Shown here piece by piece: positions 43,001 to 49,080 of a DNA stretch of 49,080 nucleotides. Below the pieces are notes generated by a model. It was not told where the DNA came from. It searched no databases and saw only the letters and a program-made list of their open reading frames with translations. Both the position numbers and the translations under genes were made by a program. Origin of the DNA: Fumia sp045121595 (GTDB lineage Bacteria; Bacillota; Clostridia; Oscillospirales; Ruminococcaceae); assembly GCA_045121595.1 (NCBI GenBank), contig JBGVGI010000006.1, forward strand, positions 1 through 49,080, written 5' to 3'. Within the stretch, counting starts at the first letter, position 1. Each line of letters begins with the position of its first letter.

Positions 43001-43498
43001 GACGGCAACTTTGTAAAAGGTTGGGTATCTGTTGAAAATAACTGGTACTATCTTGATTCAGACGGCTATATGAAGACCGGTTGGGTTAAGGATAGTGATA
43101 TTTGGTATTATCTTAAGGATAACGGAGTTATGGTATCATCAGGATGGTATAAGGTTCAAAACACCTGGTATTACTTTGGCGGTAATGGTGCAATGAAAAC
43201 CGGTTGGATATTTGATGACGGTAAATGGTATTATTTGCACGACCATGGCGGTATGGCAAATACCGAATGGGTTGAAGTAAAAGGCAGATGGTACTATTTC
43301 GGCGGCAACGGTTCAATGAAAAACGGCTGGATAAAATATCTTAACGACTGGTACTATCTGGATAATGATGGTGCTATGGTAACAGGATGGAAGCTTATTG
43401 AAAATGAGTGGTATTATTTTGTTCCTGATAATGGGAAAATGGCTTATAACACCACTGTTGAGGGATTTAGATTAAGCTCTTCCGGTGCACTTGTTTAA
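37022..43498 (+). CDS. Giant secreted protein: discoidin, Ig-like, DUF4855 and wall-binding domains
   Basis: A 2158-residue exported protein. ATG 37022 is used because ATG 37016 abuts the ribosome site AAAGGAGG. Order: signal peptide (1-27); discoidin-like domains at about 35-200, 210-355 and 360-515; two Ig-like domains (about 528-620 and 625-715; FQWYKDNEKIGG, SYQWYYNEKPVG); discoidin-like domains from about 719, 875, 1039, 1203 and 1382; a DUF4855-type domain (about 1577-1925; LCYNGWYGYDE, FIGFYWLDEQVGF, LEVELDD, with Glu residues placed as in barrel glycosidases); a Gly-rich linker; and W-x-YY wall-binding repeats (about 1980-2158). Probably a wall-attached enzyme for a complex glycan or host mucin; the substrate is unknown. 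Confidence 0.82.
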   Translation: MKIKRFISLLLTLIIALSSLPMSAFANSEDEIVNLAAGKSYAKSVAPTLTGDYMDGLRGDTDDLELTDGKIPAPDYWGDNGWVHWISAAPEVTIDLEGIKEITSFEIVTLSHFSADGFILPNNVKISVSNNNALFTEVETVYYPTASEVTTATSYSLTCTPTDSVSGRYVKFTFPMGWTLLGEIKVFGIDTDEEIEVPEPETPGVVNLAYGSNYECSSAPNSSYPDEDYRSLTDGITGEGTIYEEAWSGWAAEVNPVSITVDLGALQSFDKISVTSMEGEGGVTYPEYLIFEVSDDGKNFDEVHTGTIPDNAPSPGKYEYVYKSDAYINAQYVRITFPANVWVFISEIQIFGEETVFPDNNNILRGVKYETSLEKDDFFAGYTDVKKQRLTDGYYAKSASWTSPANVGFYEEGDFTFEFDEEKTFTEIRFDAFQNELPKVSLPTEIVIENKNANGVWVKIHEGKLERYSESKVRYIYRVPDDESLATNGIRFCIKGTDKAWVFIDEIGVYKKASRQEVNINPEIEPLSAPKFIDNLESSVLATEGETVNLSVRVQVNAGENLNFQWYKDNEKIGGNSSAFTIYNMSSADEGSYKVVVTKEKGESTVTATSNVATVKLADASEIADKPHFVKDLNMNVSADSGSDLNLYVSANVDDGGTLSYQWYYNEKPVGENSPEYFIENLAPSDAGFYKVVVTNTNGDLVNTAESTVCVLRIVDSNASVNLLNGLKYEASVLVEGSYPDSGKEITDGKKGTLDWNNASWVGSMTNISYTFDLGDTKEFEELCVNFLQLGYAAIYPAQSVKLSVSDDNEKWTVVATSGIIISNASQYIHEICCTLDKVYSGRYVKVDIVKNAGWLFIDEIELWSRAKKSAQNASNLALGAVYLTNGVSKEKPDTVPKKLTDGIISNEDYTKSGWLDFQPSANDNMIIIDLGGNKTFGQVDVRFLNDTANGIKVPSKVTFEYSDVNGQWHNLGTENISSVDETKASVYTLEHALDNSVKGKMIRITFPVTEKAYIDEIIVRKEKNIVPDGETDTEYVNENNLAYKKAYTVDADVLYGADTGLLTDGNYGGYLYNTPEWLGYDLTEQKTMTVTLDLGDVKTFEQIKAGFLKSHSISLNIDYPLIVDIEYSSDNENWQSYYWEFLLWDNESGVRRLITDGEAVSARYIRFTIESEGLVFIDEIEVFEDADIVIDTEANPDLGVMQNLVRGLEYSVSRSADHRSTPGILTNGKYAHSASLYDDNWTGFERKRDGVDNHITLIFDMLSSNSVSEIILSSMEDEAANVTTPKNIRVSVSSNNIDWMELTTIPSTNVGEGKVSLNWSASEDGFNSLDENADMLYTRCIKIEFDVPSEEGIYAFLDEIKIIGKKGKCSTASIPGDESGAYNVALHKPYTYGDIGPTPTMPDIGGVQLTDGIRGIEDETDPAWVGFWRGDLPNGTMGSARYLRTIIIDLEGTKSVTSVQTTLLAGLTSVQPWGVHIYASMDGVNWTYLARTACVDMWTKGNYGHSWRGITNIGFARRDFIDPEIEAVAANYIRVDIESLHHNLLDEIEVMGYDGIIEGALIPEGGRDLDNGRDFLQAGEETLGAQDIYLCYNGWYGYDEVKQDYTGDWSASEYRPILTYLDNEGNVVDTFMDTVLFLGLGSRMGRGFLHDGITEETKFEDWEWYIEKTFREGGDVDELNKAAHIAAEELGDPDYEVNCLIMYPTTYYWDRDFGPVNGEYLDLNTADGWTKAARWWYTEVIKRFEEGNYDKVNFIGFYWLDEQVGFVPEMVIDGINEAHKLGYKMFWIPMPAANGLLWSEDVGFDVVALQPGHFFSDAYSPDSNGQIGNGHVENMIRHAQYGNLGLEVELDDRYFTRVDFYNKGLDYFNAFAELGVSGPGPLRAWYDGSFSLTHAAYRTEPHIRAFYDYAYQLTQGTYTHKDYIESFGDVQWEGYKGKEYSGNAAYGGMGGTGGAGGGAYYKPETEIVETATPVGDDYKWVTATNGYKLKGKDGNFVKGWVSVENNWYYLDSDGYMKTGWVKDSDIWYYLKDNGVMVSSGWYKVQNTWYYFGGNGAMKTGWIFDDGKWYYLHDHGGMANTEWVEVKGRWYYFGGNGSMKNGWIKYLNDWYYLDNDGAMVTGWKLIENEWYYFVPDNGKMAYNTTVEGFRLSSSGALV

Positions 43499-43536
43499 GA
43501 TTTCTCCGTTTCTTATAAATCTCTTTTTCTTCCGAG

Positions 43537-43563
43537 AAGCCTCCTTTGTACAGGAGGCTTTTT
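43537..43563 (+). terminator. Terminator of the secreted-protein operon
   Basis: Stem AAGCCTCCT / AGGAGGCTT (43537-43545, 43552-43560) followed by TTT. The palindromic element begins 4 bp later. Confidence 0.8.
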
Positions 43564-43567
43564 CGGT

Positions 43568-43844
43568 AGGCATAACCGACAAATCCGAATCCGTTTTTTA
43601 CTTACTGTTTTCCGTTGTTTCTTTGTCAAAATCCGCGTGAATACACAAAGTATTCACTGTGGTTTTGCCTTAAAAACACCTGAAAAACAGTGTGTAAAAA
43701 ATTCGCCGAACCTGAAATTACTGAAAATTTGTGTTTTTTCAAGGCGGCAGGGCGAAGGAATACTCGCGTCTTTCAAGCCCGACAACGCAGAAAAAGCCGA
43801 ATTTTGAATAATTTCAGGCGGGTTCTGATTTGTCGGTTATGCCT
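43568..43844. mobile_element. 277-bp palindromic element, full copy
   Basis: Second full copy in plus orientation, the same length as 15828-16104. Closing stem AGGCATAACCGACAAATCC with GATTTGTCGGTTATGCCT; arm one 43594-43701 (TTTTTTAC at its start, GTAAAAAA at its end, apical GTGAATAC/GTATTCAC at 43637-43657); arm two 43711-43818 (CCTGAAATTA to ATTTCAGG). It fills nearly all of the space between the preceding terminator and clpE. Confidence 0.82.
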
Positions 43845-43871
43845 AACGTTTTGAAAGGATTTTAGTTTTAA

Positions 43872-46142
43872 ATGGATATGCTATGTTGTAAATGTAAAGA
43901 ACGTCCCGCTATGCTTTTTGTGGCAAAGTTTGACGGAAAGGAAGTTGTCAACGAGGGTTACTGTATGCGTTGTGCGGCACAACTCGGACTTCCTCAGGTG
44001 GAACAGATGATGGAAAGTATGGGACTTACAAAGGATGACCTTGAAAATTACGAGGATCAGCTTGAAGAATTCTACGGCAGTGAGTTTGAGCCTGGTGGAG
44101 CCGACGTTGCTTTGCCTCCTTTTATGCAGAAAATGTTCGGTTTTGAGAAGTTTGGTGATGACTCTCCCGTACCTTCTCAGTCGGGTCCCGAGGAGCCTAA
44201 ATCGGCAAAAAGAGTTCCAAAACAGGATAATAAAAAGCGTAAATTCTTAGACAGCTTCTGCACAAACCTTAACGCAAAGGCTAAAAATAATCAGCTTGAC
44301 AGAATTATAGGACGTGAGTCCGAAATTTACAGAGTGGTGCAGATTCTTTCAAGAAGACAGAAAAATAACCCTTGTCTTATCGGTGAGCCTGGTGTCGGTA
44401 AAACCGCTATTGCCGAGGGTATTGCACAGAAAATCGTAAGCGGTGACGTGCCTTTCAGACTTCTTGATAAGGAGGTTTATCTTTTAGACCTTACGTCACT
44501 CGTTGCGGGTACTCAGTTCAGGGGTCAGTTTGAAAGCCGTGTAAAGGGACTTATTGACGAAGTCAAAGAGAGAGGAAACGTTATTCTTTTTATCGATGAG
44601 GTGCATACTCTTGTCGGTACAGGTGACTCCGAAGGCTCGATGAGTGCCGCTAATATTATGAAACCTGCTTTGTCCCGTGGTGAAATTCAGGTTATCGGTG
44701 CTACTACTTTCGGTGAGTACAGAAAACATATCGAAAAGGATTCTGCTTTAGAGAGAAGATTTCAGCCTGTCAAGGTCGAAGAGCCGACTATTGCACAGAC
44801 TATTGAAGTGCTTAAAGGCATCAGAGAATACTATCAGCTTCATCACAAGGTGGCAATTTCCGATGAGATTATAAATGCTTGTGCGACCTTGTCCGAGCGT
44901 TATATCACCGACAGATTTTTACCCGACAAGGCGATAGATTTGCTTGACGAGTCGGCGGCGTGTGCTTCTATTAAGAGCACCATTTTAACCGATTACGAAA
45001 AACTCAACAAACGCCTTAAAGAGCTTACCGATTTGGAAAAAGAGCTTGAAACGGCTGAAACGCCTGATTACGAGGCTATTGCAAAGACAAAAGGCGAGAT
45101 TATTGTAGTTCGCGAAAACCTTAAGGAAATCGAGCTTAAAATCAAAGACGTCTGCGTTACGATGGAGGACGTTTCCAAGGTTATCGAGCTCTGGACGGGT
45201 ATCCCTGCAGAGAAGATAAGCCGTAACGAGTCGGATAAGCTTAAGGAACTCGAAGAGGAACTTAAGTCAAAAATCATCGGTCAGGACGAGGCGGTTGAAG
45301 CCGTTGTCAAGGCTATAAGACGTTCAAAGGTACGTCTTAACGAGAAAAAACGTCCTGCGTCTTTCATCTTCGTAGGTCCTACGGGTGTCGGTAAAACCGA
45401 GCTTGTAAAGGTACTTGCAGAGGGACTTTTCGACAAGGTTGACCCGCTGATCCGCGTTGATATGTCGGAGTTTATGGAAAAACACGCAGTGTCAAGACTT
45501 GTAGGTTCGCCTCCCGGTTACGTCGGTTTTGACGAGGCAGGTCAGCTTACCGAAAAGGTAAGACGCCGTCCATATTCCGTTGTACTTTTTGATGAAATCG
45601 AAAAGGCTCATCCCGACGTTATGAATATCCTTTTGCAGATTTTAGACGAGGGAAGAATCACAGACGCTCAGGGTAGAACTGTAAACTTTGAAAATACCGT
45701 TGTGGTTATGACTTCAAATGCAGGGTCGGGTGATAAATCGGGTATCGTAGGCTTTGACAAAAACGAAAAGGAAGTTTCAAGGGAAAAGGCTATGAAGGGT
45801 CTTTCTGCGTTCCTTCGTCCCGAGTTTTTGGGAAGAGTTGACGACGTTATCGTCTTTAATCCGTTAAGTATTGATAACCTTAAGGATATTGCACGTCTTA
45901 TGCTCGAGGAAATGAGAAAACCGCTTCTTGACTTAGGACTTAAGCTTAAGTTTGAGGATAGTGCTTTAGAGGTACTTGCGAAGAAATCCGCAGACGGCAA
46001 GTTTGCGGCAAGGGATTTAAGAACCACTATAAGAAAAGAAGTTGAGGATAAGGTATCTGCACTTGTTATCTCGACACATAAGAATAAAAAGGAAATCTAT
46101 ATCTCGTCCGAAGGCGATGAAATTATAGTTTCAATGATTTAA
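43872..46142 (+). CDS. clpE: ClpE-like ATP-dependent unfoldase
   Basis: A 756-residue Hsp100 unfoldase. The N-terminus has a zinc finger of ClpE type (CCKCKERPAMLF...YCMRCAAQLG, about residues 4-37) in place of the Clp-N double repeat. First AAA+ module with GEPGVGKT (about 172) and ILFIDEVHT; a short coiled-coil middle domain (about 375-420); second AAA+ module with GPTGVGKT (about 502) and VVLFDEIEKAH; a ClpP-docking loop KSGIVGFDK. It should feed heat- or stress-damaged proteins to ClpP. AAAGGA (43854-43859) stands 12 nt before ATG 43872. No promoter or CtsR box is visible, since the palindromic element occupies the upstream region. Confidence 0.88.
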   Translation: MDMLCCKCKERPAMLFVAKFDGKEVVNEGYCMRCAAQLGLPQVEQMMESMGLTKDDLENYEDQLEEFYGSEFEPGGADVALPPFMQKMFGFEKFGDDSPVPSQSGPEEPKSAKRVPKQDNKKRKFLDSFCTNLNAKAKNNQLDRIIGRESEIYRVVQILSRRQKNNPCLIGEPGVGKTAIAEGIAQKIVSGDVPFRLLDKEVYLLDLTSLVAGTQFRGQFESRVKGLIDEVKERGNVILFIDEVHTLVGTGDSEGSMSAANIMKPALSRGEIQVIGATTFGEYRKHIEKDSALERRFQPVKVEEPTIAQTIEVLKGIREYYQLHHKVAISDEIINACATLSERYITDRFLPDKAIDLLDESAACASIKSTILTDYEKLNKRLKELTDLEKELETAETPDYEAIAKTKGEIIVVRENLKEIELKIKDVCVTMEDVSKVIELWTGIPAEKISRNESDKLKELEEELKSKIIGQDEAVEAVVKAIRRSKVRLNEKKRPASFIFVGPTGVGKTELVKVLAEGLFDKVDPLIRVDMSEFMEKHAVSRLVGSPPGYVGFDEAGQLTEKVRRRPYSVVLFDEIEKAHPDVMNILLQILDEGRITDAQGRTVNFENTVVVMTSNAGSGDKSGIVGFDKNEKEVSREKAMKGLSAFLRPEFLGRVDDVIVFNPLSIDNLKDIARLMLEEMRKPLLDLGLKLKFEDSALEVLAKKSADGKFAARDLRTTIRKEVEDKVSALVISTHKNKKEIYISSEGDEIIVSMI

Positions 46143-46158
46143 AATGAAGGCACCCAAA

Positions 46159-46332
46159 GAGACGCACTTCGCAAGGAAGTGCGTCTCAGTTATATTCGCC
46201 TAAAGGCGAGTTATATTGCTTCGCAGTTATATTTGGGCTTCGCCCAAGTTATATTCGCTTTGCGAGTTTTAGGGCGAATATAATATTATCACTTTGCCAT
46301 AATGCAAAATATAACTGTGAGACCTGTCTCAC
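46159..46332. repeat. Linker-hairpin array, linker AGTTATATT
   Basis: The linker AGTTATATT is repeated exactly four times (46188, 46209, 46225, 46247). Between the copies are hairpins with different stems: GAGACGCACTTC/GAAGTGCGTCTC (46159-46187), CGCC/GGCG (46197-46208), GC/GC (46218-46224), TGGGC/GCCCA (46234-46246) and CGC/GCG (46256-46264). A further hairpin GTGAGAC/GTCTCAC lies at 46317-46332, with AATATCAC beyond it. No coding potential is seen. It follows clpE, and no T-run marks a terminator. Confidence 0.72.
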
Positions 46333-46424
46333 AATATCACTTATTATTTTTATCCGGCAAATGAAATATTTTGCAGGGCAAAATGTTATGGTGACAACCC
46401 CTCACCGCCTTAGGGGAGCCTATA

Positions 46425-46458
46425 GCGGAACGACACGCAGGTCGTTCCCTACGGGGGG
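46425..46458. repeat. Dispersed hairpin repeat GGAACGAC-GTCGTTCC
   Basis: Arms GGAACGAC (46427-46434) and GTCGTTCC (46441-46448), then CTACGGGG. It matches the unit at 4168-4200 over about 30 bp. Confidence 0.65.
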
Positions 46459-46504
46459 AGGTTGTTTGTGGGGAAGAAAATGTTACAAAAATTATAACAA
46501 ACTA

Positions 46505-46533
46505 TTGCAATTTTTGTGCTTTTATGTTATAAT
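46505..46533 (+). promoter_or_regulatory. Sigma-A promoter of the nhaC-like gene
   Basis: TTGCAA (46505-46510), 17-bp spacer, TATAAT (46528-46533). A small palindrome TCCGGA-TT-TCCGGA (46547-46560) overlaps the ribosome-site region and might hold an operator or a hairpin that limits translation. Confidence 0.8.
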
Positions 46534-46576
46534 GTGCTAAAATATATCCGGATTTCCGGAGAAGGGATGTTAAATT

Positions 46577-48058
46577 ATGGTAGGAACCTTTTGGGCGCTC
46601 GTACCTCCGATTATTGCGATTGGTCTTGCGCTTCTCACCAAAGAAGTTTATTTCTCACTGATGCTTGGTATTTTAGCAGGCGGTTTGTTCTTCGAGGGCT
46701 TTAACCTCGGCAACGGCTTGCAGACAATTATCAACGCTATGTCCGCTAAGGTAGGGGACAACGTACCGATTCTCGTTTTCCTTGTTTTGCTCGGTATGAT
46801 TGTTGCTCTCGTTACAAAATCCGGTGCTTCCAGAGCTTACGGTAACTGGGCTTCTCAGTCCATCAAATCAAGACGCGGTGCTTTGTTTGCAACTGCAGGT
46901 CTTGGATGCCTTATCTTCGTTGACGACTACTTTAACTGCCTCACAGTTGGTACAGTTATGGGACCCGTTACTGACAGACACAAAATCACACGCGCTAAAC
47001 TTGCTTACATAATCGATGCTACTGCTGCTCCCGTTTGTATCATCGCACCTATCTCAAGCTGGGCTGCTGCTGTATCTTCTTCTTTGCCCGCTGATTCTAC
47101 AATCGACGGTTTTAGCCTTTTCATCAGAGCTATTCCTTTTAACTACTACGCTTTGTTCACACTTTTGATGGTGGCTTTCGTTGCTTTCTTCGGCTTTGAC
47201 TTTGGTAAGATGAAGAAATACGAAAAAGAACACGCAGTTGACGGTGACGCATTCGCTCAGGCAGAAGGCGAAAAAGTAGGTAAGGTTATCGACCTTGTTT
47301 TGCCTATCGTTTTCCTTATCGTTGCTTGTGTTTTCTGTATGCTTTACACAGGTGGCTTCCTTTCCGGCGTTGACTTTATCACTGCATTTGCTGACTGCTC
47401 TGCAGGTATGTCATTGGCACTCGGTGGTATTGCTACTATTGTGTTCATCGGTCTTTTGTACCTTCCCAGAAAAGTTATCACTTTCACAGAATTTGCTGAC
47501 TCTCTCGCAGAAGGCTTCAAGGCTATGGTACCCGCTATCCTTATTCTTACTTTTGCTTGGACCCTCGGTGGTCTTTGCGGTGACGAATACTTAAACGCAG
47601 GTGCTTTCGTTGCTGAACTCGTTGGCGGTAATACTTCTATCTTAAGCTTGTTGCCCGTTATTATGTTCCTTGTATCTTTGGGTCTTGCATTTGCTACAGG
47701 TACTTCATGGGGTACTTTCGCAATCTTAGTTCCCATCGTTTACCAGGTATTCGGCGGTGTTGACTCTCAGCTTTTCGTAATCGCAGTATCTTCCGTACTC
47801 GCAGGTGCTGTTTGCGGTGACCACATCTCACCGATTTCCGATACGACAATTCTTTCTTCTGCAGGTGCAAGATGTAACCACATCGACCACGTTTCCACTC
47901 AGATTCCTTACGCTTTGCTCGTTGCACTTTTCTGTACAATTGCTTACGCTATCTCAGGTTTCACAGGAAACGGCTGGCTTGGTCTTGCTATTGGCGGTGT
48001 ATTGCTTCTCGCTACACTCACTGCTATTATGCTTAAAGAAAAGAAAGCTGCTAAATAA
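46577..48058 (+). CDS. NhaC family Na+/H+ antiporter
   Basis: A 493-residue membrane protein with about twelve helices. Family features are FVDDYFNCLTVGTVMGPVTD and KLAYIIDATAAPVCIIAPISSWAA in the first half, and SLGLAFATGTSWGTFAILVP and CGDHISPISDTTILSS in the second, the inverted-repeat halves of NhaC-type carriers. Members exchange Na+ for H+, or couple to organic acids such as malate/lactate. The gene is monocistronic between its own promoter and terminator. Confidence 0.88.
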   Translation: MVGTFWALVPPIIAIGLALLTKEVYFSLMLGILAGGLFFEGFNLGNGLQTIINAMSAKVGDNVPILVFLVLLGMIVALVTKSGASRAYGNWASQSIKSRRGALFATAGLGCLIFVDDYFNCLTVGTVMGPVTDRHKITRAKLAYIIDATAAPVCIIAPISSWAAAVSSSLPADSTIDGFSLFIRAIPFNYYALFTLLMVAFVAFFGFDFGKMKKYEKEHAVDGDAFAQAEGEKVGKVIDLVLPIVFLIVACVFCMLYTGGFLSGVDFITAFADCSAGMSLALGGIATIVFIGLLYLPRKVITFTEFADSLAEGFKAMVPAILILTFAWTLGGLCGDEYLNAGAFVAELVGGNTSILSLLPVIMFLVSLGLAFATGTSWGTFAILVPIVYQVFGGVDSQLFVIAVSSVLAGAVCGDHISPISDTTILSSAGARCNHIDHVSTQIPYALLVALFCTIAYAISGFTGNGWLGLAIGGVLLLATLTAIMLKEKKAAK

Positions 48059-48059
48059 T

Positions 48060-48091
48060 AATAGCCTCCCCTTGTCGGGGAGGCTATTTTA
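48060..48091 (+). terminator. Terminator of the nhaC-like gene
   Basis: 12-bp stem AATAGCCTCCCC / GGGGAGGCTATT (48060-48071, 48077-48088) followed by TT. It resembles the CCTCCCCT hairpin at 2678-2697. Confidence 0.85.
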
Positions 48092-48095
48092 TTGT

Positions 48096-48155
48096 CGAGG
48101 GGTCTCTCCCTCAGTCTCACTGCGTTCGACAGCTCCCTCGTCAGAGGGAGCCTTT
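48096..48155 (-). terminator. Palindromic repeat acting as terminator of queT
   Basis: Between the nhaC terminator and queT lies GGCTCCCTC/GAGGGAGC (48132-48155 region), preceded by a CTCCCTCAG...CTGCGTTCGACAG motif, a form of dispersed palindrome. On the minus strand it follows the queT stop. There is no long T-run, so its strength is uncertain. Confidence 0.45.
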
Positions 48156-48159
48156 TGTT

Positions 48160-48654
48160 TTATTTGAATATGTTTCGTTTTGATAAAACCGAGATAAGCA
48201 TACTTCCTAAAATATAAAGGATAATTGCTTCACCGATTGCCACAGAGAAGAAGTGGAAAAGGTAGCTTCCTTTAAAGAGGAAGTAAAGCTCTGCACCGAC
48301 CATGAAGCCGTTTGCGAGTATCGGCGGAAGCGGTGCTAAGATGTATAAAAAAGCTTTCTTGCGGACTAATTTACCGATAAGGTAAGTAAGTACGGCACCG
48401 ATAAGGGTTGCCGACGTGCCGATTACCATATCGATTAGTCCTAACGGGTTAAATCCCGTGAAAAAGCCGATAAGATTTGAGATTAAACACCCGAAAGTTA
48501 GTCCTAAGACCGATATCGGGGAGAACAGTGGGAGAATACACAAGGCTTCACTGAGCCGTAGCTGTATCGCTCCGAACGAGAATGGGGCGCTTACAAAGGT
48601 TAAAGCCGTGTACAAAGCGCCGATTAATGCAATTGTTGTCAGTTTTTTTGTCAT
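48160..48654 (-). CDS. queT: QueT-type queuosine precursor transporter (ECF S component)
   Basis: A 164-residue membrane protein with about five or six helices and the family pattern FGAIQLRLSEALCILPLFSP near the N-terminus, then GLTFGCLISNLIG. It fits COG4708/QueT, which captures preQ1 or preQ0 as S component of an energy-coupling-factor transporter; the shared A and T subunits must be encoded elsewhere. GAAAGGA stands just before the ATG. The leader of about 96 nt with its own promoter fits control by a preQ1 riboswitch. Confidence 0.85.
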   Translation of the reverse strand: MTKKLTTIALIGALYTALTFVSAPFSFGAIQLRLSEALCILPLFSPISVLGLTFGCLISNLIGFFTGFNPLGLIDMVIGTSATLIGAVLTYLIGKLVRKKAFLYILAPLPPILANGFMVGAELYFLFKGSYLFHFFSVAIGEAIILYILGSMLISVLSKRNIFK

Positions 48655-48750
48655 TTTTCAATCCTTTCACCCTGCAACAAGATTTACGGGAAGCCGCACA
48701 GCATCTGACACCGGGCAGGGAAGAAGTGACAGAGAAAAAATCGGCACCGC
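48655..48750 (-). ncRNA. Candidate preQ1 riboswitch (class III-like)
   Basis: The leader of queT is about 96 nt long, G+C-richer than its surroundings and can form a stem CCCTGC/GCAGGG (48720-48715 with 48675-48670), whose 3' side abuts the ribosome site GAAAGGA (48668-48662). A second pairing GATTT/AAATC is possible across it. preQ1-III riboswitches precede queT genes in Ruminococcaceae and occlude the ribosome site; position and size fit, but I cannot verify the consensus. Confidence 0.4.
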
Positions 48751-48756
48751 AAGAGT

Positions 48757-48785
48757 ATTGTAGCATATATTTCAAGAAAAATCAA
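48757..48785 (-). promoter_or_regulatory. Sigma-A promoter of queT
   Basis: On the minus strand TTGATT (48785-48780), 17-bp spacer, TACAAT (48762-48757), predicting a transcript start near 48750. Confidence 0.65.
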
Positions 48786-48838
48786 CTTTCGGGAAAGGGA
48801 AGAATGCTTGACTTTTTTTGTTTAAAATTGTAAACTAT

Positions 48839-49080
48839 AGGCATAACCGATAAATCCGAACCCGCCTGAAATTATTCAAAATTCGGCTTTTTCTGCGTTG
48901 TCGGGCTTGAAATACGCGAGTATTCCTTCGCCCTGCCGCCCCCCAAAAAAACACAAATTTTCAGTAATTTCAGGTTCGGCGAATTTTTTACACACTGTTT
49001 TTCAGGTGTTTTTAAGGCAAAACCACAGTGAATACTTTGTGTATTCACGCGGATTTTGACAAAGAAACAACGGAAAACAG
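48839..49080. mobile_element. Palindromic element, full-form copy in reverse orientation, cut by window end
   Basis: Reverse-complement copy: AGGCATAACCGATAAATCC at 48839 corresponds to the right end of the 277-bp element, then CCTGAAATTATTCAAAATTCGG and the core GCCCTGCCGCC, then the arm with GTGAATAC/GTATTCAC. 242 of about 277 bp are visible; the last 35 bp lie beyond the window. Confidence 0.8.

Overview
The window comes from a low-to-moderate GC, Gram-positive, endospore-forming member of the Clostridia, most likely an uncultured gut lineage near Oscillospiraceae/Ruminococcaceae. The grounds are: strong AGGAGG ribosome sites with many TTG/GTG starts; a gerA-gerB-gerC germination operon with a forespore-type (SigG-like) promoter pair; a ClpE-like unfoldase; W-x-YY cell-wall-binding repeats; and a queT gene whose leader fits a preQ1 riboswitch. 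No rRNA, tRNA or CRISPR array was seen.

Layout. 1-4.2 kb: secDF, a TIM-barrel isomerase-like gene and nrdR. 4.2-8.3 kb: a divergent sporulation block, DUF421-DUF4363 on the minus strand and gerABC on the plus strand. 8.3-11.1 kb: a minus-strand operon DUF815 ATPase-tatD-araC. 11.2-12 kb: a small membrane protein whose 5' leader contains a repeat element. 12-15.8 kb: a phage-like remnant (S24 repressor, a lipoprotein, a Cro-like protein, a replication protein with iteron-like repeats, an ArpU/sigma-like protein). 16.1-23 kb: an AraC regulator divergent from an operon of a U32-like barrel protein, three QueG/reductive-dehalogenase-like iron-sulfur proteins, a cupin and a cytoplasmic glycosidase-like protein. 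23-31.9 kb: a seven-gene operon (GT87-like mannosyltransferase, glycerol-1-phosphate dehydrogenase, SulP transporter, tRNA methyltransferase, nadB, nadC, ABC-F). 32.1-43.5 kb: three secreted proteins, two of them large multi-discoidin wall-binding proteins, one with a DUF4855 catalytic-type domain. 43.6-49 kb: clpE, an NhaC-type antiporter and queT.

The two most notable signals are: (i) the AraC-controlled operon with three paralogous cobalamin-type reductases and an intracellular glycosidase-like enzyme, a candidate undescribed catabolic system; and (ii) a modular repeat family present here as full 277-bp copies (15828-16104, 43568-43844, and 48839 to the window end), a 161-bp form lacking one arm (11265-11425) and two 32-bp forms with only the closing stem (14102-14179). 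The full form should fold as a three-way junction. A separate class of repeats consists of short hairpins of changing stem sequence separated by a constant linker, with a different linker at each of three loci (3544-3602, 15734-15823, 46159-46264).

All functions are inferred from sequence reading alone; no database search was run.
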